Shown one piece after another: positions 17,928 to 26,005 of a stretch of 64,000 nucleotides of DNA (within the stretch, counting starts at the first letter, position 1; every line of letters begins with the position of its first letter). Below the pieces are notes generated by a model. That model was not told the DNA's origin. It was given only the letters and a program-made list of their open reading frames with translations, and ran no database searches. This stretch comes from Bacteroidales bacterium (GTDB lineage: Bacteria; Bacteroidota; Bacteroidia; Bacteroidales; Muribaculaceae). The position numbers were made by a program, and so were the translations under genes. The stretch is from NCBI GenBank assembly GCA_030536615.1, contig JAUNPQ010000002.1, positions 22,643-86,642 of the forward strand, in the 5' to 3' direction.

Positions 17928-18362
17928 TCAGAACCAGTGAGGTGTGCATCGCGGAGGCAGCGTGTCATGTGGCGGCCGGTTTACTGCGTCAAGTGCCTGT
18001 GCCGCCTTGTCCGCACAGGCCTGCGCCCGGCGTCCGTCAACACCCATAAGCACCAGTGACAGTATGTGCCACGCCATGGCCGCGATGACAAGCTGACGCC
18101 GCAATGGCATAAGAGTGTTGAGAGTCCGGAATATCAGCGTGCCATCGTCATCATGCTCCACATGAGTCCCCGCACTCATGTAGGCAAACCACTCAGTAGC
18201 CTGAGGGATGAACCGCGACACGGCCCGTGCAAGATCATCGCCTATCACGCGCACGCGGTCAGGATCACCGCGGTCAAGAGCCGCCGCAAGCCCGTCGGCG
18301 GCCATGATGAGATCCATGACCTCATCATGCCTGACTTTGAAAACAACGTAAGATGTGTTCAT
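17928..18362 (-). CDS. Unknown protein, last gene of the capsid-like cassette
   Basis: A 144-residue protein that I do not recognise. It is predicted to be mainly helical, with an alternating hydrophobic pattern (MDLIMAADGLAAALDRG, LVIAAMAWHILSLVLMG), and has no signal peptide. The ATG at 18362 is preferred to an upstream GTG/TTG-type extension that overlaps the previous gene's end. It starts 10 bp after the 139-residue gene and is the last member of the run beginning at 22124. It could be a head-completion or accessory protein, but only position supports that. Confidence 0.6.
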   Translation of the reverse strand: MNTSYVVFKVRHDEVMDLIMAADGLAAALDRGDPDRVRVIGDDLARAVSRFIPQATEWFAYMSAGTHVEHDDDGTLIFRTLNTLMPLRRQLVIAAMAWHILSLVLMGVDGRRAQACADKAAQALDAVNRPPHDTLPPRCTPHWF

Positions 18363-18372
18363 GGCATCACAC

Positions 18373-18792
18373 TCAAACGTTCCTGAATGCCGCCGGTTGC
18401 CGGAGGGCATTGCCTATTATCCGCATGGCATACGGGATGCTGATATAAAACCGCGGTGCACCGCCGGCAAGCACCACAGTGAGAGCCGCACTGAGAGACA
18501 TCCCGCGCTTTTCCATAAGATCACGGCAACGCAAAGCCACGGTGCGTATTCTTGCCTGTGATGCGGAGCAACTGTCAGCCGTGCCCGTATGGCTGTCTTT
18601 CTGCGCAGCCAGAAAATGGCTTGCGCCACGGTAAAGGTTCATATAGCCGGCATAAAAACTTTTTGCCGGAGAGAATACGCTCAGCACAGCAACGCGCCTC
18701 AGCGATGGCTCGCATCCGCGTGCACGCTCCGCGGCTATCACGCGACGTGCCTGTGCCAGAAGGTCATTGTCACGAAGTTTTGTGTTTTCCAT
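18373..18792 (-). CDS. Unknown protein with a duplicated Pro-x-x-Phe-Tyr motif
   Basis: A 139-residue, basic, helical protein. Two similar segments are visible, SPAKSFYAGYMNLYRG near residue 45 and APRFYISIPYAMRIIG near residue 115, suggesting an internal duplication. Proteins with a single APxFYxx motif occur among small genes of Bacteroidetes phages (recollection, not checked). It lies 17 bp after the portal-like gene and 10 bp before the last cassette gene. Function unknown; DNA or RNA binding is possible given Arg richness. Confidence 0.6.
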   Translation of the reverse strand: MENTKLRDNDLLAQARRVIAAERARGCEPSLRRVAVLSVFSPAKSFYAGYMNLYRGASHFLAAQKDSHTGTADSCSASQARIRTVALRCRDLMEKRGMSLSAALTVVLAGGAPRFYISIPYAMRIIGNALRQPAAFRNV

Positions 18793-18809
18793 ATCATTGA
18801 TGTGTGTTT

Positions 18810-20105
18810 TCAGGATTGTTTTATAAGGTTGTCACGTGCGGCGATAAGAGCATTGAACGTGTCGAAAATATCAGCCAGCGCTATGGTGGCATTGTTGACA
18901 CGGCTCTCATAGAGGGCACTGCCGGCGTTTCCGCCTTCGGTCTTTCCCAGAAGAGCATCGCTCACACCGCTCACGTCATTGAAAAGTTTCAGTTCAAGAT
19001 CAAGCAGGCGATAGGCGCCATTGTCCGAGATGTTTGTGTTCACCTGATGGGGAATGGTCTGACACCGGCCCGAAATGGGAATAACGGCATCTGTGGAACT
19101 CCAGCGTTCGGCCACCTCGTCCCATGTCATGCCCGGTGTGAGCTGTTCCTGCGGGAAAAGAAGCACCCCCTTTGCTGCCGATCCCATCATTTTGTCAAGC
19201 ATCACAATCAGGCGATTGATGAATTTCTGCTGGTCAACCACATCCTCCACAAAGGGGTGCACCTCACCGTCTGTGAGCGGATAGAATCTGACCATAAAAG
19301 GATGGCTGCGGTGTGCCCATGGCGAGAAGTAGCAGGCAAGGACTTCGCCTCCGGGAGCCATCCACCGGCATCTCCACCCGAAAGTGATATCCGTTTTTAT
19401 TCTGCGCACGGTCTCTATTGCCTCAAGTGTCCACATCTCTATGACCCGGCACCGTCCGTTGCCGGCACAATAGAAACTGCTCTCCGCGCCCGGCAAAGCA
19501 GACACTGATGCCGCCGCATCGCCGTATATGCCGCGCAACCGCTGCATGACGCGTCTGTCCCCGCGCCCGAACCGACTCAGCACCTCAGGCAGACTCATGT
19601 CATGGAGCACGCCTGCCATCTCCATGTCATGTCCGCGCGGATCCATGAAAGCGTTGGCGAAAAACCTCTGCGGACTGATGTTGTCAACATAGACACGCTC
19701 CGTTCCGAATCTCTTTTCGCGGGCCACCCTCTGCACCGCCATACCCGAGATCAGGAATTCCTCAAACAGCCGCGCATCAAGTTCGGCCAGCATGTTCGCA
19801 TTCTCAACCGCGACATCCACGCCATGACCTTCGCGCCACTGGTCACGATTGGTACGATAGCGCCCCACTATCGTCTTGACAAGCCGGCGGATAAGATTGT
19901 TGGCAAGCGGTTTGCGCCCGGATGCCGTGATGAGGTCACCCTCACGGACAATATTGCCATGACCGTCACTGACCATATCGCCCCACTGGTCTCCATATGT
20001 GTAACGTTTCAGCCGCTCGCGCTGCGCACGGCGCCCCGCCCCGGCGCCCCAGCATGCATATGCGGCATTGAGCAATTCTCTGTTATATTTGTGTGAGTCA
20101 TTCAT
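18810..20105 (-). CDS. Phage portal-like protein
   Basis: A 431-residue protein with the layout of P22-type or podovirus portal proteins. An N-terminal YGDQWGD motif is followed by LANNLIRRLVKTIVGRYRTNR, a typical early portal helix. Next come a beta-rich wing (GKGVL-type segment VLLFPQEQLTPGM) and a C-terminal helical part with GNAGSALYES. In a phage the portal forms the dodecameric ring through which DNA is packed. It is somewhat shorter than most portals. Its ATG overlaps the stop of the preceding gene in an ATGA. No terminase is nearby. Confidence 0.75.
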   Translation of the reverse strand: MNDSHKYNRELLNAAYACWGAGAGRRAQRERLKRYTYGDQWGDMVSDGHGNIVREGDLITASGRKPLANNLIRRLVKTIVGRYRTNRDQWREGHGVDVAVENANMLAELDARLFEEFLISGMAVQRVAREKRFGTERVYVDNISPQRFFANAFMDPRGHDMEMAGVLHDMSLPEVLSRFGRGDRRVMQRLRGIYGDAAASVSALPGAESSFYCAGNGRCRVIEMWTLEAIETVRRIKTDITFGWRCRWMAPGGEVLACYFSPWAHRSHPFMVRFYPLTDGEVHPFVEDVVDQQKFINRLIVMLDKMMGSAAKGVLLFPQEQLTPGMTWDEVAERWSSTDAVIPISGRCQTIPHQVNTNISDNGAYRLLDLELKLFNDVSGVSDALLGKTEGGNAGSALYESRVNNATIALADIFDTFNALIAARDNLIKQS

Positions 20106-20671
20106 TTTATATCTGATTCCTCGTGATATGAATTTCCGGCGCCGTAAAGCAACGCAAGCGCCGAGTCATTGAACACATATTCCTCGTCTCCCGGATCAAC
20201 AACAGCCATGACAGCCTCCGGCACCGGTGCGGAGGCCGTCCCCGCGCAATACAGCGTCATCAGTCCGGAATCACTGATATGCGCCGCCGGGAAAGCCGTG
20301 TCCGGACGGCTATACCGATTCGTGCACAGCGTTTTGAAACGGTTGCCGGGATCACCACACACCGGCACTATCTCTGAGGCAGCTCCTGCCAGACTGATAC
20401 CGGCCACACGCCTGACATCAGCCGGCAGCCGGCATTGCCACACCCCGCTGTAAACGGATGTCAGCTTCAGACGCGGCGCAATGTCCGTGAGCACAAGATG
20501 CCTCAGATCTCCGTTGTCCAGAAGTTCCAGATACCATGAGCGCATTTCCATGGCCAGCCTTATGTCAGTATTTATGCCGTCAAAAAGCTCTATGGAACAG
20601 TCTGCGCGCTCAGGGTCAAGGCGGCGGTAACGCCGCCAGTGCCCAAGCATTTGTTCTGATGTCAGACGCAT
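20102..20671 (-). CDS. Unknown structural-type protein (connector-like) of the cassette
   Basis: A 189-residue protein between the capsid-like and portal-like genes, 11 bp after the first and overlapping the second by 4 bp. It has a helical N-terminus (SEQMLGHWRRYRRLDPERAD) and a beta-rich middle. The length and position are those of head-tail connector or neck proteins, but I cannot name a family. No catalytic motif is seen. A virion-type role is inferred from context only. Confidence 0.6.
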   Translation of the reverse strand: MRLTSEQMLGHWRRYRRLDPERADCSIELFDGINTDIRLAMEMRSWYLELLDNGDLRHLVLTDIAPRLKLTSVYSGVWQCRLPADVRRVAGISLAGAASEIVPVCGDPGNRFKTLCTNRYSRPDTAFPAAHISDSGLMTLYCAGTASAPVPEAVMAVVDPGDEEYVFNDSALALLYGAGNSYHEESDIK

Positions 20672-20682
20672 GGCCGCAACAA

Positions 20683-21942
20683 TCAGGATTCGGCAATCAC
20701 ACGCATATGCGCCTCCGGATGACGCAGCACAAGACAGCTTGCCTCAGTGATGACAATGGCATCCGTGTTGCGCAGACCGGACCGACGCAGATCAAGCGTT
20801 TCCGTGTGGAAAGGCACATGGCAATACTTGGTGAGACAGTCAGGATCAAGAACAAAACCATCGTCAGCATGTCCGCACTGATCAAAAATCTCACTGTGCA
20901 GCACATAGAGGGTGCCGAAATTGGAACGGATCTCGCGGAACTCTATGCCCCATTTCACAAAGGTGCCACCGGCATCAAGCGTCTTGTCATAATGCACCTT
21001 GCTGAGCGCCTCTATTAGTCCGCTGCCGCCAATGAGTATCTTGCGCGTGGCGCCGCCTGTACCGGTAAAGGCCTTGCGGCACAGTTCTATGAGTGTACCG
21101 GTCTCAAGTTTGCCGGGAACGTAACCGAAAGTCTTGGTTGTCTGATTCCATATGCCGCCGGTCAGATAAACTTCCTCATGCTTATTGGGTTCTGTGAAGC
21201 TTGCTTTCTGACCGAAGAGAAAGTTTTTCTCCATACCCTGGCGCATGTCTATGACGGCCACTTCCTCCTGATCGGAGAAATTCCAGCCCACTTCCTTATT
21301 GGCAAGTTTCTGAAAGGTTGACTGCTCCACCTGCATCTTGAATATCTGGCAGAAATTGTTTTTCTTGACCGGAAGCGCCTCGAACTGTGATGTCTGCACA
21401 TCGAGTTCGGTGGCAGCGCGCCCCATACGGACAATCTCCACCCCTTTGGGAATATTGCCGAAATTGGCATCGCCTGCAGCATCAGCCTTGCCACCCACAA
21501 CCTTTGCCGACACTCCGGCAGTGCGGTCGCTTGCAACCACATATAGAGTCATGGGTTGCGGTACGCCGTCAGTGCCCTTTACCGAGACCGATGGAATCAG
21601 AACTGTCTCTGTCGGAGAGAAAATGGCATTGTTGTCTGTCTGCAATGTCACGGTATACTCCCCATCGTCATCCGGCATCAGCATCTCCACATCGACAAGT
21701 GCTGTTGTCTTGGCACTCACAGCCTTGACATCAACCGAATAATAGTCTACGCGCATGGAATTGCACGGCCTGGCGCCCGCACAACGACTCAACTGGTCAA
21801 TCGGTGTGGCCATGGGACGTATTTTCACAATACGCTCATCAATAGCATTGCGCAGCAGTCCCGGAACAGCCTCGCGTGTTATTTCTGTTGTCAAAGGAGC
21901 GCCATTTATGCTGACGCCATTGGATGTCTGTGTTTTCTCCAT
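20683..21942 (-). CDS. Major-capsid-like protein (SU10/DUF5309 type)
   Basis: A 419-residue protein. The C-terminal half has the pattern of HK97-fold capsid proteins of the SU10/DUF5309 group: a segment RKILIGGSGLIEAL, then SNFGTLYVLHSEIF, then FVLDPDCL, and finally RNTDAIVITEASCLVLRHPEAH. The N-terminus (ITREAVPGLL) suits a capsid N-arm, and there is no signal peptide. The gene is intact and its base composition is like its neighbours, arguing against recent decay. It could build a shell in the cell, a satellite-like particle, or be a silent relic; the sequence does not decide. Confidence 0.75.
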   Translation of the reverse strand: MEKTQTSNGVSINGAPLTTEITREAVPGLLRNAIDERIVKIRPMATPIDQLSRCAGARPCNSMRVDYYSVDVKAVSAKTTALVDVEMLMPDDDGEYTVTLQTDNNAIFSPTETVLIPSVSVKGTDGVPQPMTLYVVASDRTAGVSAKVVGGKADAAGDANFGNIPKGVEIVRMGRAATELDVQTSQFEALPVKKNNFCQIFKMQVEQSTFQKLANKEVGWNFSDQEEVAVIDMRQGMEKNFLFGQKASFTEPNKHEEVYLTGGIWNQTTKTFGYVPGKLETGTLIELCRKAFTGTGGATRKILIGGSGLIEALSKVHYDKTLDAGGTFVKWGIEFREIRSNFGTLYVLHSEIFDQCGHADDGFVLDPDCLTKYCHVPFHTETLDLRRSGLRNTDAIVITEASCLVLRHPEAHMRVIAES

Positions 21943-21992
21943 AGTAATATTGATTGTTTGATAAAATAAATTGGTAAATTGTATCTACACCA

Positions 21993-22124
21993 TCAATCCC
22001 AGAATCCGGGACGTATATAGGCCAGAAATGTCGGTGTCATGGTCACCTCTTCCGGCGGCTCGGGTTTAACTTCCGGTTTTTCTGCATCTGATGGCTGTTG
22101 ATGAGGGGTTTGTGTGTCTTCCAT
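21993..22124 (-). CDS. 43-residue protein at the head of the capsid-like cassette
   Basis: A short frame beginning MEDTQTPHQQPSDAEK, passing through a Pro/Glu-rich middle (PEVKPEPPEEV), and ending LAYIRPGFWD. It is the first coding frame after the promoter at 22194-22224, with a leader of about 65 nt, and ends 50 bp before the capsid-like gene. The disordered linker plus short hydrophobic tail is the layout of a cargo or docking peptide, but that is speculation. It is too small to be sure of from sequence alone. Confidence 0.5.
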   Translation of the reverse strand: MEDTQTPHQQPSDAEKPEVKPEPPEEVTMTPTFLAYIRPGFWD

Positions 22125-22193
22125 AATTTTGATTGATGTGTGATAAAAAAGGGAACAAAGTTGTAAAAATCATGCCTGTTGATTTGTTTTCTG

Positions 22194-22224
22194 CAAAGTT
22201 ATAACAATTTATACCCATTGTCAA
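22194..22224 (-). promoter_or_regulatory. Promoter of the capsid-like cassette
   Basis: On the minus strand TTG (in a TTGACA context, 22224-22222) and TAACTTTG (22201-22194) are separated by 20 nt. This is a full match to the host housekeeping consensus, so the cassette looks expressed under ordinary growth rather than under phage control. Confidence 0.75.
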
Positions 22225-22354
22225 CACCAATCTTTAATATTTATGTCTTTTTAACTATTATACACAGCGTTCTATTCGCTAATCCCATCTCCATCAGTAA
22301 GGTTATAGCTTTTAATAAAATCCAACACATTAATATTTTTTAACCATAAAAATG

Positions 22355-22386
22355 TTGACAATGCATGGCCAGAAAGCTTATCTTTG
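22355..22386 (+). promoter_or_regulatory. Promoter upstream of the first beta-barrel paralogue
   Basis: TTG at 22355-22357 (TTGACA context) and TATCTTTG at 22379-22386, spacer 21. The leader before 22501 is about 110 nt. Confidence 0.6.
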
Positions 22387-22500
22387 CGAAAAATCAATAA
22401 GTCTTTCTTTTTGAGCGGAAAAATACCACTGCTTTTCCAAGACAGTCCCATACCGAATATCTGATATTCCATTTATAATTCACCTGAAATCATACTAATC

Positions 22501-23039
22501 ATGAAAAAACTTATATTTTTGGCCATTATGGTCTTGGCCGGCTGTCTGGTTCTCCCGGCCCAAGGCAATGGCTTTACGGCTGAGGCTGCAAGTGTTAATT
22601 CATTCGAAGACTATAAATCCGAAAGGACATATCATGGCGTTGAGGTTAATGGAGGATATCAATTTAATTTTCTTAAACGTATTTACGTTGAGCCACAGAT
22701 TGGCCTGACATGGTTAAGTCATTGCCGCGACATTCCTTGCGGAGTTCCTGTTGACAAAGAAGGGAATATAACAACTTTGGGCATTAACATTGGTGCTACA
22801 GGGGGAGTAAAACTATGCCGTTATATCGGGCTATTTACCGGACCGGATGTAAAGATTGACGTATATTCGCAAGACGAACGTGCATGTGAGAAAGTCACAT
22901 CGGCATGTGGCGCTTTGGTCTGGACGTATTTGTGTGGAAACTGCGCATACGTGGCTCTGTTGACGTGGGCATGAACAAGCCTTATTCGAAGTATGAAACC
23001 AACCATGCTTACACAATAGGGCTTGCCTATCAGTTCTGA
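22501..23039 (+). pseudogene. Small outer-membrane beta-barrel protein, frameshifted
   Basis: First of three paralogues (others at 24606 and 25239). It has a signal peptide like theirs, then matching segments HGVEVNGGYQFNFLKRIYVEP and GINIGATGGVKLC. At 22905-22908 it reads GCATGTGG where both paralogues read GCATGGTGG. This single missing G moves the frame and stops translation at 22974 (157 residues). With the base restored the frame continues to TIGLAYQF and a TGA at 23037-23039, the same C-terminal aromatic ending as the others. It is therefore a recent null allele, a phase-variable state or a sequencing error. Confidence 0.75.
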
Positions 23040-23099
23040 CACCGCAGAATAAATTAAAATAATAATTTCAATCATTCTAAACCCTAAAAAAATCAAATC

Positions 23100-24596
23100 A
23101 TGAAAAAACTTTATTCTAACCTTTTACCGGCTTTTGTAGCGGCAGGGCTGTTGCTCTTTACCGGCTGCGCCGATGACCCCAACCCGGGCATCCGCATCGG
23201 TGGCAGAGATCAGGCGCCGACAGCTGAGAATCAGACAGAGACAAGTGACAAGGTCAATGTGGCCGAGATGAGCCGCGTTGTGGCCTCGATGTTCGGCGAG
23301 AAAGACACGCAGGCATCAAGGGCTATGACTGACTGCCGGGTTGATGTGGTGAAAGACTCGCAAGGCTCACCGGCAATCTATGTTGTCAATATGGATGGCG
23401 GAGGATATATATTGATAAGCGCCACCAAGAAATACAATCCGATATTGGCCTATAATCCCACCGGGACATTTGATGTGGAGGGCGAACTGCCTCCTATGGT
23501 AAGGCAGTGGCTTGCAGGAACGGCCGACCATGCCGGCGGCAACGTTGAGGTGAGCGCCGACAGTCTGGAGATGTACCGGCAGATGTGGCGCAGTTATGAG
23601 ACTGGCGGGGCGGTAACATCATTGCTCACGGGTGGCACGGCATCGCGCTCCACAGGCGAGCTGAGCAGCGAGGAACTTGTGCGTCTGCGCGAAAAGATTG
23701 CCGAGTATGAGATGGACTGGAGCAGCAAAGGCTATGAATACCGCTGCGTCAGCAGCTTCCCGGACTGGGACGCGAGCGATGACCAGAGCAAGTACAAACT
23801 TCTTGTTGAGCCACACATCTATCCGCGATACATATACAATTATGCGGAATTGACCTATAATGTAAAGCGCACAGAGACCAGGCACGTCAGCGATCCGGTA
23901 GTGATAGAGACAACTTGGAATCAGGGTTACCCATACAATCAGTCGTTCCCGACACTTCCAAGCGGCAAACGGGCTTATACAGGGTGCACCACCGTTGCAG
24001 CGGCACAGATCATGTACCACTACAAGTACCCTGACACATTCAACTGGGATGCGATGCCCAAGAACTCAGGTAACAAGGCCGTCTCCGATCTTATGTATGC
24101 TTTGGCATCAGGCGCAAAGCCAGATTATGGTGAAGATGAAACAGGTATTAAATTGGAAAATATGTGTGACCGAATGAAACAATTGGGTTATCATGCGAAA
24201 TACACTTCATATAACGAAAATAAAATCAAATCGGAGTTAGAAGTTGGTAAACCGGTGATAATTTCAAGCAAATTTTATGCTCATAATAATGATGGCACAA
24301 TTGACTTTATTAAACATGCATGGGTCATGAGCGGTGGAACGATGACATTTATGACAAATGCATATGACGAGTGGTGGACTTTCCTGACGGCAAGCAATTT
24401 CGCAGCATTCGAGAGAAAATACTTGCCGTCAAGTGCAACCTATTCCATGTACCATATAAACTGGGGATGGGGAGGACTGGGAGACGGCTATTATTCCAAT
24501 ATTGGCAACGCCGTCCCACAGCCATATCCGGGTAGTCCCGAATATAAGCACAGTAATTTTATGGATATGATAGTTGAGATTTATCCGAATAAATAA
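23100..24596 (+). CDS. C10 family cysteine protease (streptopain-like), lipoprotein
   Basis: A 498-residue secreted protease. A lipoprotein signal ends LFTGC (Cys23). An N-terminal inhibitory propeptide-like region includes GGGYILISATKKYNPILAY. The mature domain has the catalytic Cys at residue 296 (AYTGCTTVAAAQIM) and His at residue 406 (KHAWVMSG), plus the Trp-rich WGWGG segment. Related Bacteroides enzymes (Bfp, Btp) cleave host and bacterial proteins and often have inhibitor genes beside them. Here the neighbours are beta-barrel paralogues instead. Confidence 0.9.
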   Translation: MKKLYSNLLPAFVAAGLLLFTGCADDPNPGIRIGGRDQAPTAENQTETSDKVNVAEMSRVVASMFGEKDTQASRAMTDCRVDVVKDSQGSPAIYVVNMDGGGYILISATKKYNPILAYNPTGTFDVEGELPPMVRQWLAGTADHAGGNVEVSADSLEMYRQMWRSYETGGAVTSLLTGGTASRSTGELSSEELVRLREKIAEYEMDWSSKGYEYRCVSSFPDWDASDDQSKYKLLVEPHIYPRYIYNYAELTYNVKRTETRHVSDPVVIETTWNQGYPYNQSFPTLPSGKRAYTGCTTVAAAQIMYHYKYPDTFNWDAMPKNSGNKAVSDLMYALASGAKPDYGEDETGIKLENMCDRMKQLGYHAKYTSYNENKIKSELEVGKPVIISSKFYAHNNDGTIDFIKHAWVMSGGTMTFMTNAYDEWWTFLTASNFAAFERKYLPSSATYSMYHINWGWGGLGDGYYSNIGNAVPQPYPGSPEYKHSNFMDMIVEIYPNK

Positions 24597-25169
24597 AGTT
24601 GAATTATGAGAAAGATTATATTTTTGGCCGTCATGGTGTTGGCAGGATGCTTGACAATGCCGGCGCAGAGCAATGGTTTTACAATAGAACTTTCAACGGT
24701 AAACTCGTTGAAGGAACGGGAAAATTACAGTGAATATCATGGTCTGGAGCTGAACGGTGGCTACCAGCTCAATTTCCTCAACAGGATATATGTGGAGCCT
24801 CAGATTGGTCTGACATGGCTAAGTCATAAGACGGGTGGAGGAGTAGGCGCTGTCATGGACGAGAATGGTCAGCTTCTTTCTGCAAATTTCAAGACCCGTA
24901 ATATTTCAACGTTAGGAATCAATCTTGGTGCGGTTGGAGGCATCAAAATATGCCGTGCCATAGGCTTGTTTACTGGACCGGATGTGAAATTCGATGTTTA
25001 TTCTCAGGAACATGAGGATAAGGTCACGTCGGCATGGTGGCGTTTCGGCCTTGATGTATTTGTGTGGAAACTGCGCTTCCGCGGATCGATAGGTGTGTCG
25101 ATGAATCATCCCTATTACGAGGACGAGCGCAATGACAACTACACGATAGGCATTGCCTACCGGTTCTGA
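24566..25169 (+). repeat. Duplicated unit, copy A
   Basis: Contains the last coding bases of the C10 protease (around GAGATTTATCCGAATAAATAA) and paralogue 2. It aligns with copy B at 25200-25805, with strongest identity at both ends of the gene and a diverged middle. Confidence 0.65.
24606..25169 (+). CDS. Small outer-membrane beta-barrel protein, paralogue 2
   Basis: A 187-residue protein with a signal peptide (MRKIIFLAVMVLAGCLTMPA). The VLAGC could be a lipobox, but the alternating strands and the terminal IGIAYRF with a final Phe favour an outer-membrane barrel. Segments GLELNGGYQLNFLNRIYVEP and SMNHPYYEDERND are shared with its sisters. It starts 9 bp after the C10 protease stop, so the two are probably co-transcribed. 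Confidence 0.7.
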   Translation: MRKIIFLAVMVLAGCLTMPAQSNGFTIELSTVNSLKERENYSEYHGLELNGGYQLNFLNRIYVEPQIGLTWLSHKTGGGVGAVMDENGQLLSANFKTRNISTLGINLGAVGGIKICRAIGLFTGPDVKFDVYSQEHEDKVTSAWWRFGLDVFVWKLRFRGSIGVSMNHPYYEDERNDNYTIGIAYRF

Positions 25170-25199
25170 CACTGCAAACAGCATTCCCGGACATATGCA

Positions 25200-25805
25200 A
25201 GGGATAGTGGAGATTTCCCGAATAAATAAAGCTGAATCATGAGAAAGATTATATTTTTGGCCATTATGGTGTTGGCAGGATGCTTGACAATGCCGGCACA
25301 AAGCAATGATTTTACTGTTGAAGTTGCCAGTGTTAATTCACATGCAAATGGGAGATCGTATAATACGTATCATGGAGTGGAACTGAATGGAGGCTATCAG
25401 TTTAACTTTCTGAAGCGTATTTACGTAGAACCGCAGATAGGCCTTACCTGGCTAAACCACAAGGATCTTGAAAATGGTCCGGTGGGTGGTGGCCCCGGAA
25501 CATTTTGGCAGAAAGTCCATAACAAATCCTCGTTAGACATACGTCTTGGAGCCACAGGCGGTGTTAAATTATGCAAATATATAGGTGTTTTTACCGGCCC
25601 GGACCTGAGATTCAATGTATGGAAAGAAGATTTAGTCTATGACAATCCACCGGTAAAAACGACAGCGGCATGGTGGCGCTTTGGCCTTGACGTATTTGTG
25701 TGGAAACTGCGCTTCCGCGGATCGGTAGGTGTGTCGATGAATCATCCCTACTACGAGGACGAGCGCAATGACAATTACACTATAGGCATTGCCTATCAGT
25801 TCTGA
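25200..25805 (+). repeat. Duplicated unit, copy B
   Basis: The stretch just before paralogue 3 (25209-25238) repeats the tail of the C10 protease gene, including CCGAATAAATAAA, although no protease gene precedes it. This marks the unit as a tandem copy of 24566-25169. Confidence 0.65.
25239..25805 (+). CDS. Small outer-membrane beta-barrel protein, paralogue 3
   Basis: A 188-residue paralogue of 24606-25169. The signal peptide and the C-terminal 50 residues (KLRFRGSVGVSMNHPYYED, ending IGIAYQF) are nearly identical to paralogue 2, while the loops in the middle (for example KDLENGPVGGGPG) differ in sequence and length, as expected for surface loops under selection. It follows paralogue 2 by 69 bp and is closed by a very strong hairpin. 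Function unknown. Confidence 0.7.
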   Translation: MRKIIFLAIMVLAGCLTMPAQSNDFTVEVASVNSHANGRSYNTYHGVELNGGYQFNFLKRIYVEPQIGLTWLNHKDLENGPVGGGPGTFWQKVHNKSSLDIRLGATGGVKLCKYIGVFTGPDLRFNVWKEDLVYDNPPVKTTAAWWRFGLDVFVWKLRFRGSVGVSMNHPYYEDERNDNYTIGIAYQF

Positions 25806-25824
25806 CACTGCGCACACGCTACAT

Positions 25825-25870
25825 AATTATGCGTCCCACCGCCTATATAATGACGGTGGGACGCATAATT
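25825..25870 (+). terminator. Strong hairpin closing the protease/barrel cluster
   Basis: A perfect 17-bp stem (25825-25841 with 25854-25870) and a 12-nt loop, followed by TTACATTTTAT. It probably ends the transcript of the cluster. Confidence 0.75.
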
Positions 25871-25953
25871 TACATTTTATGAAAAAAGATGCTTTGAATG
25901 CATAAAAAATAAGAAATAAAACATAATCAGACTGCAATACGGTCAAAAATGCG

Positions 25954-25961
25954 TAATTTTG
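25954..25961 (+). promoter_or_regulatory. -7 box for nhaC
   Basis: TAATTTTG, a perfect -7 element 44 nt before the nhaC start. The expected -33 position has no TTG, so the promoter may be weak or activated. Confidence 0.45.
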
Positions 25962-26005
25962 CAGCGCCAATCGGCTAAAGCACAATTTCTACGTAAAAAA
26001 GTTTG

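Noticed and set aside
22272-22472. 66-residue minus-strand frame in the gap before the first barrel gene
   Set aside because: It overlaps the promoter at 22355-22386, has no family resemblance and lies in AT-rich spacer.
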